A DNA stretch of 9,273 nucleotides from an uncultured Agitococcus sp. (GTDB lineage: Bacteria; Pseudomonadota; Gammaproteobacteria; Pseudomonadales; Moraxellaceae): NCBI RefSeq assembly GCF_937920075.1, contig NZ_CALETI010000042.1, positions 1-9,273 on the forward strand. The letters are read 5' to 3'. Below are positions 5,486 through 9,273 of this stretch, piece after piece; positions within the stretch are counted from its first letter, which is position 1; every line of letters begins with the position of its first letter. Made by a program: the position numbers and the translations under genes. The notes under the pieces were generated by a model. It was not told the origin of the DNA and searched no databases. It was given only the letters and a program-made list of their open reading frames with translations.

Positions 5486-5516
5486 AAACTCACTTAGTAG
5501 CATACTAAGTGAGTTT
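5486..5516 (-). terminator. 14-bp hairpin after the ene-reductase gene, terminator or operator
   Basis: AAACTCACTTAGTA and TACTAAGTGAGTTT form a perfect 14-bp stem with a 3-nt loop (5500-5502). In the minus-strand transcript it starts 8 nt after the stop of the Old Yellow Enzyme gene and ends in UUUU, so it can act as an intrinsic terminator, although the U-run is short and the stem AT-rich. The plus strand also continues T-rich after the stem. The next gene's ribosome site AAAGGA (5479-5484) follows at once. The symmetry would also suit an operator. Confidence 0.6.
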
Positions 5517-5524
5517 GTGTTATT

Positions 5525-6619
5525 TCAGACTAAAGCAGGATAGTCGGTATAACCTTCTGCACCACCCCCATACAAAGTGGCAGGATTTAACTGATTTAAT
5601 GGTGCATTTTGTTGCAAACGAATGGCTAAATCTGGATTAGCAATATAAGGACGACCAAAGGCTGCGGCATCAATAAATCCTTTATCTAACAAGAGATTGG
5701 CTTTATCTAAGGTGTAATTTCCTGCACCAATAATGACACCTGTAAAAGCTTCACGTAAGGCTTGTCTAAATTCATCTGTGTGTGCAGGGCCACCTGCCCA
5801 ATCTGGCTCAGATAAATGCAAATAAGCTAAACCTCGTTTGTTGAATTCATGAGCTAAATACAAGCCCATTTCTAAACCTGCTTGATCGTCTAAACCATTA
5901 AAAATACCTAATGGTGAAATACGAATACCAACATGGGCTGCATCCCACACCGCCAAACAAGCATCAACCACTTCTAAGGTTAAACGCGCACGATTTTCTA
6001 AGCTGCCACCATATTGATCTTGACGATGATTGCTTTCGGCTGATTGAAATTGATGCAACAAATAACCATGTGCCGCATGAATTTCTATCATATCAAAGCC
6101 TGCTTCACGCGCATTGATGGTGGCTTGACGATAATCATTAATCAAACTGGGGATTTCTTCTAAATCTAATGCACGAGGTGTGTCACAAGGCACGCGTAAA
6201 GGTTTGCCATCTTCGCCACGAATCGTGGTTTTGTTGACATAAGCAATCGCAGATGCCGAAACAGGCAATTGTTTGTTGGGCTGTAATGAGTGATGTGATA
6301 CACGGCCAACATGCCATAACTGAATAGCAATTTTGCCACCTGCTTGGTGTACTGCTTGGGTAATTTGTTGCCATGCCGCTACTTGCTCGGCACTATAAAT
6401 ACCCGGTGTCCCCATATAACCTTTGCCTTGAGGTGAAATTTGCGAAGCTTCACTGATAATCAAACCCGCATTAGCGCGTTGACGATAATACTCTGCCATT
6501 AACGGCAAGACAGGCACATCAGTCTCATCTTGGCTACGCATCCGTGTTAGAGGCGCCATAATCACACGATTCTTTAAACTCAATGCACCCACTTGAATAG
6601 GATTAAATAATTGACTCAT
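5525..6619 (-). CDS. Old Yellow Enzyme ene-reductase (NemA-like)
   Basis: The product is a 364-residue FMN-dependent NAD(P)H oxidoreductase of the Old Yellow Enzyme family, close in length and layout to NemA/PETN reductase. Such enzymes reduce activated C=C bonds, N-ethylmaleimide, nitrate esters and other electrophiles in the cytosol. The sequence shows MAPLTRMR (21-28) with Thr25 near the flavin, IQLWHVGR (99-106) with Gln100, and IHAAHGYLLHQF (180-191), where H181 and H184 bind the substrate carbonyl or nitro group and Y186 is the usual proton donor. GGSLENRAR and IIGAGNYT, then AAFGRPYIANPDL, form the phosphate-binding end. It starts 2 nt after the aroE stop, and its ribosome site AAGAG lies inside the last aroE codons, so it is the distal member of the dprA-tsaC-hemF-aroE run. 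A strong hairpin follows. The physiological substrate is unknown. No NemR-like regulator gene is in the window. Confidence 0.93.
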   Translation of the reverse strand: MSQLFNPIQVGALSLKNRVIMAPLTRMRSQDETDVPVLPLMAEYYRQRANAGLIISEASQISPQGKGYMGTPGIYSAEQVAAWQQITQAVHQAGGKIAIQLWHVGRVSHHSLQPNKQLPVSASAIAYVNKTTIRGEDGKPLRVPCDTPRALDLEEIPSLINDYRQATINAREAGFDMIEIHAAHGYLLHQFQSAESNHRQDQYGGSLENRARLTLEVVDACLAVWDAAHVGIRISPLGIFNGLDDQAGLEMGLYLAHEFNKRGLAYLHLSEPDWAGGPAHTDEFRQALREAFTGVIIGAGNYTLDKANLLLDKGFIDAAAFGRPYIANPDLAIRLQQNAPLNQLNPATLYGGGAEGYTDYPALV

Positions 6620-6621
6620 GG

Positions 6622-7449
6622 TTATACTCTTAATTCTTTTCTAATTTCTGCTAATAATTCAGCCGTTTGCACACGCACACCGCGCCAAATAAAAAAGCTT
6701 TCGGCGGCTTGTTCAATCAACATTCCCAAACCATCGCTCACTTGTGCTTGTTGTGCTGTTGCCCACTCTAAAAATGGCATTTGCGGTTTGCCATAGGCCA
6801 TATCATAAGCACACGCGCCTTCAGCCAAAATATTATTGGCTAATGGTGGCAAATCACCTGTTAATGAAGTTGATGTACCATTAATAATAATATCAATACT
6901 TTGTGATGCAATATCCTCAAAACGAATCGCAGCAATATCGCCATAAGCACGAAAGATATTCGCTAAATTTTGTGCTTTACTAGGTGTACGATTGGCAACC
7001 CATAATTGACTGGGATTTTTTTCTAATAATGCGCCTAATACGCCACGCACTGCACCACCTGCACCCACGACTAAAATTCGTTTATTGGCTAAGCTCCACC
7101 CTAAGTTTTCGGTCATATCACGCACAAGGCCAATGCCATCGGTATTATCACCATACAAACGGCCATCTTTACCTTTCATTAAGGTATTTACTGCACCTGC
7201 TTGTGTGGCTCGTGATGATTTTACGTCACTTAAATCATAAGCTTGCTCTTTAAATGGCAAGGTAATATTTAAGCCTTTGGCTTCTGGTGCAGAAAAAAAT
7301 TCGTTTACTAAGGCTCTAAATCCCTCTAAAGGCGACAGTATTGCCTCATAGCTTAAATCCTGCTGTGTTAACGCCGCAAACGCACGATGAATTCGTGGCG
7401 AGCGACTATGGCCAATTGGATTGCCGACAACAGCATAACGATCAGTCAT
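6622..7449 (-). CDS. aroE: Shikimate dehydrogenase (NADP)
   Basis: The product is a 275-residue enzyme that reduces 3-dehydroshikimate to shikimate with NADPH in aromatic amino acid synthesis. The N-terminal substrate domain has VVGNPIGHSRSP (7-18), with S15 and S17 binding shikimate, and NITLPFK (61-67) with catalytic Lys67. AGAVNTL (84-90) carries N88, and DNTDG (101-105) carries Asp104, the second catalytic residue. The NADP fold has VGAGGAVRG (128-136), and NRT (153-155) supplies the Arg that selects NADP over NAD. Near the C-terminus is SDGLGMLIEQAA. Length matches AroE. It starts 3 nt after the hemF stop, whose last codons contain the only SD-like stretch (GGGT), implying coupled translation. 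The Old Yellow Enzyme gene begins 2 nt after its stop. Confidence 0.96.
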   Translation of the reverse strand: MTDRYAVVGNPIGHSRSPRIHRAFAALTQQDLSYEAILSPLEGFRALVNEFFSAPEAKGLNITLPFKEQAYDLSDVKSSRATQAGAVNTLMKGKDGRLYGDNTDGIGLVRDMTENLGWSLANKRILVVGAGGAVRGVLGALLEKNPSQLWVANRTPSKAQNLANIFRAYGDIAAIRFEDIASQSIDIIINGTSTSLTGDLPPLANNILAEGACAYDMAYGKPQMPFLEWATAQQAQVSDGLGMLIEQAAESFFIWRGVRVQTAELLAEIRKELRV

Positions 7450-7452
7450 TAT

Positions 7453-8367
7453 TTATACCCATTCTTTAGCAATTAAAAACTCTTGATAAAAACGCGCCTC
7501 AACCGAATTTGGCTCAGGGTGATAGTCATATTGCCATGCCACTAAATTGGGCAATGACATCAAAATAGACTCAGTACGTCCACCTGTTTGTAATCCAAAA
7601 ATTGTGCCACGGTCATGTACTAAGTTAAACTCTACATAACGGCCACGACGGTATAATTGAAAATTACGCTCACGCTCACCATAGGGCATATTTTTACGTT
7701 TGGCTAAAATAGGACGATAGGCATTGATATACCCCATACCAACGGCTTTGAGAAACTCAAAACACTTATCAAAACCCCATTGATTTAAGTCATCAAAAAA
7801 CAAACCACCAATACCGCGCGGCTCTTGACGATGTTTGAGATAAAAGTAGTCATCACACCATTTTTTGTAGATTGGATAAACATCTTTGCCAAATGGCTGA
7901 CAAACATCTTTTGCCATTTGATGCCATGCTTGGCAATCTTCAACAAAACCATAATAAGGCGTTAAGTCAAAACCACCACCTACCCACCATACAGGTTCTT
8001 CACCTTCTTTTTCGGCAATAAAAATACGGATATTGGCATGCGAGGTTGGTGCATACGGATTACGCGGATGAATGACTAAAGACACCCCCATTGCTTGAAA
8101 AGAACGTCCTGCCAATTCAGGACGATGTGCAGTTGCAGACGGTGGTAGTTTACTACCATAGACATGAGAAAAATTAACACCACCTTTTTCGATGATTGTG
8201 CCATTTTCGAGTACACGCGAACGACCACCACCACCTTCAGCACGTTGCCATGTGTCTTCACGAAAAGCCGTTGCACCATCTTCAGCTAATAGCTGTTGGC
8301 AAATATGATCTTGTAAAGATAATAAAAAGGCTTTGACAGCCATTAAATCTGGTTGATTAGCAGACAT
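7453..8367 (-). CDS. hemF: Oxygen-dependent coproporphyrinogen III oxidase
   Basis: The product is a 304-residue cytosolic enzyme that uses O2 to decarboxylate coproporphyrinogen III to protoporphyrinogen IX in haem synthesis. The family signature is intact: WQRAEGGGGRSRVLENG (40-56), EKGGVNFSHVYG (60-71), IHPRNPYAPTSHANIR (99-114), WWVGGGFDLTPYY (127-139), KHRQEPRGIGGLFFDD (178-193) and RRGRYVEFNLVHDRGTIFGL near the end. The four conserved histidines H100, H110, H149 and H179 correspond to the metal-site histidines of E. coli HemF with a constant offset of four. It starts 11 nt after the tsaC stop with GAGA as a modest ribosome site. An O2-dependent enzyme here points to aerobic or facultative growth and fits a genome that also makes several b- and c-type cytochromes. 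Confidence 0.97.
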   Translation of the reverse strand: MSANQPDLMAVKAFLLSLQDHICQQLLAEDGATAFREDTWQRAEGGGGRSRVLENGTIIEKGGVNFSHVYGSKLPPSATAHRPELAGRSFQAMGVSLVIHPRNPYAPTSHANIRIFIAEKEGEEPVWWVGGGFDLTPYYGFVEDCQAWHQMAKDVCQPFGKDVYPIYKKWCDDYFYLKHRQEPRGIGGLFFDDLNQWGFDKCFEFLKAVGMGYINAYRPILAKRKNMPYGERERNFQLYRRGRYVEFNLVHDRGTIFGLQTGGRTESILMSLPNLVAWQYDYHPEPNSVEARFYQEFLIAKEWV

Positions 8368-8378
8368 AGATTTCTCTG

Positions 8379-8942
8379 TTAAGAAGCACGCAAAATTTGG
8401 CCAGTACGGGCATCTCGAATTTGCGAAGGATTTTTTAAGCCACCTAAAGGCGCGGAAAAGATGTAATCTACACCATCTGCTAACTGTTGCCTAATTTGTA
8501 ATGTGGTTTTGGCAGTTTTTTTGCCTGTAATATTAGCACTGGTGGAAATAATAGCCCCACCAAAGGCATTACATAAAGCTTGAACGGGTGGATGTGCAGA
8601 CACTCTTACGGCCACACTCAAATGCTCGCCTCGCACCCAAATTGGAAATTGTTCTTCAACAGGTACAACCCAAGTTTTTGCCGCTGGCCATGAATCAACC
8701 ACTGTTTGTCGTTGTTCTGAGGTTAATAATTGCAAATAGGGTTCAACTTGCTCGACACTTGCTGCAATTAAAATTAAACCTTTAGCCATTGGCCGTTGTT
8801 TTAAGGCTAATAAATCAAGCACCGCCTGCTCATTAAAAGGGTCGCACCCCAAGCCCCAAACGGCTTCGGTAGGATAGGCAATCACGCCACCAGATTTTAA
8901 AGTATTTACAGCTTGTCGAAGATGAATCGGAGATAGGTACAT
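8379..8942 (-). CDS. tsaC: Threonylcarbamoyl-AMP synthase (Sua5/YrdC family)
   Basis: The product is a 187-residue enzyme making threonylcarbamoyl-AMP from threonine, bicarbonate and ATP, the first step of t6A37 modification of ANN-decoding tRNAs. Marks of the YrdC fold are AYPTEAVWGLGCDP (22-35), the KQRPMAKGLI nucleotide-binding block (48-57), VAVRVSAHP (110-118) and IISTSANITG (131-140). It has the short TsaC form, without the extra C-terminal Sua5 domain. At 86-90 it reads PAAKT where many relatives have PGPxT before W(V/L)(V/L)P, a small departure. The gene starts 8 nt after the dprA stop without a clear ribosome site of its own, so it probably depends on ribosomes from dprA. hemF follows 11 nt after its stop. 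Confidence 0.95.
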   Translation of the reverse strand: MYLSPIHLRQAVNTLKSGGVIAYPTEAVWGLGCDPFNEQAVLDLLALKQRPMAKGLILIAASVEQVEPYLQLLTSEQRQTVVDSWPAAKTWVVPVEEQFPIWVRGEHLSVAVRVSAHPPVQALCNAFGGAIISTSANITGKKTAKTTLQIRQQLADGVDYIFSAPLGGLKNPSQIRDARTGQILRAS

Positions 8943-8950
8943 AAAGCTTT

Positions 8951-9273
8951 TTAACTCAACTGCTCATAACCGCCCGCTACAGTAGCAATTTTACCTGCTA
9001 ATTCCAACTCCATTAACAAATTCGCTAAGGTTGCTGCATCCCACTGCCCTTGCTCGGCCAAAGCGTCAAAGTGCTGAATTTGCCAACCTAAAACCGCTAA
9101 AACCTGTTTTGCTTCTGCACTAATGTCAATACTTTCATCAATCTTCACAGGGGCAACCCCACCAAATTGCCCTACTTTGGTTTTAGCAAAACTATGCGCG
9201 ACATCTTGTAAAATATCTTCGGGGGTTTCAACTAACGCTGCTCCCTCTTTAATTAAAGCATGACAACCTTTGG
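8951..9273 (-). CDS. dprA: DNA processing protein DprA, C-terminal part
   Basis: This is the last 107 codons of dprA; the front lies beyond the right edge. The product loads RecA onto incoming single-stranded DNA in natural transformation. The first visible stretch, KGCHALIKEGAALVETPEDIL, is the closing part of the DprA Rossmann (SLOG) domain, where a conserved G-C/S-H-x-L-I-x-x-G-A block binds DNA. A linker (about 27-46 of the visible part) leads to a small winged-helix domain from SAEAKQVLAVLG to GGYEQLS, the DML1-like end found in many DprA proteins. The frame stays open from 9271 to TAA 8951-8953. A GTG at 9146-9148 could look like the start of a 65-residue gene, but the reading frame and homology continue upstream. 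It is the first visible gene of the dprA-tsaC-hemF-aroE run. Confidence 0.93.
   Translation of the reverse strand, partial: KGCHALIKEGAALVETPEDILQDVAHSFAKTKVGQFGGVAPVKIDESIDISAEAKQVLAVLGWQIQHFDALAEQGQWDAATLANLLMELELAGKIATVAGGYEQLS

Noticed and set aside
6984..7253. Plus-strand open frame of 89 codons inside aroE
   Set aside because: It is entirely antisense to an intact aroE, and its composition reflects the opposite-strand codons.
8076..8279. Minus-strand open frame of 67 codons within hemF
   Set aside because: It is a frame-shifted shadow of hemF, whose own frame is intact with all family motifs.
8951..9148. Separate 65-residue winged-helix gene starting at GTG 9146-9148
   Set aside because: The frame continues open to the window edge, and the upstream residues (KGCHALIKEGAALVETPEDIL) are typical DprA, so this is the DprA C-terminal domain.
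1..9273. CRISPR array, insertion sequence, tRNA gene or phage module
   Set aside because: No regularly spaced repeats, transposase or integrase motifs, or cloverleaf-like sequences were seen on either strand.

Overview
The window looks like chromosomal DNA from an AT-rich, oxygen-using gammaproteobacterium. The best evidence is the minus-strand run dprA-tsaC-hemF-aroE, a gene order known from Pseudomonadales and related gammaproteobacteria. The oxygen-dependent coproporphyrinogen oxidase HemF and the periplasmic c-type cytochromes agree with this. I cannot name a genus. There is no phage, plasmid, insertion sequence, tRNA, rRNA or CRISPR signal.

Layout. (1) Bases 1-1155, plus strand: the last 53 codons of an unrecognised gene, then an extended -10 promoter, a 124-residue protein of unknown function, and a DUF924 protein whose start lies 3 nt after the preceding stop. 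(2) Bases 1145-1357, minus strand: a small two-helix membrane protein whose end overlaps the DUF924 gene by 11 bp, with its own promoter candidate in a 309-bp AT-rich gap. (3) Bases 1667-3378, minus strand: a three-gene electron-transfer set in the order SHP-type oxygen-binding cytochrome c (DUF1924), diheme cytochrome c (DHC), membrane cytochrome b561. The likely electron path is quinol pool to b561 to DHC to SHP. Each gap in this set, and the stretch after it, carries a different palindromic element. (4) Bases 3482-4996, plus strand: a membrane-anchored Ser/Thr protein kinase, divergent from the SHP gene across a 103-bp region that contains a perfect 9+9 inverted repeat. (5) Bases 4993-9273, minus strand: dprA (its front lies beyond the window), tsaC, hemF, aroE and an Old Yellow Enzyme, in tight succession. 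A 14-bp hairpin follows, then a SLOG-fold 'putative molybdenum carrier' gene whose stop codon overlaps that of the kinase.

How the genes fit together. Segment 5 joins housekeeping functions (DNA uptake/recombination, t6A tRNA modification, haem and shikimate synthesis) to a flavin ene-reductase. Segment 3 uses haem in periplasmic redox chemistry that remains poorly understood. The kinase beside it has no visible phosphatase or FHA partner, so a link between the two is only a hypothesis from the shared regulatory region.

I see no clearly new multi-gene system. The points most worth a second look are the SHP-DHC-b561 module with its neighbouring kinase and shared palindrome, the three intergenic palindromes, and the hairpin next to the ribosome binding site of the molybdenum-carrier-like gene. 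Two start sites (5472 and 1357) differ from the longest open frame.
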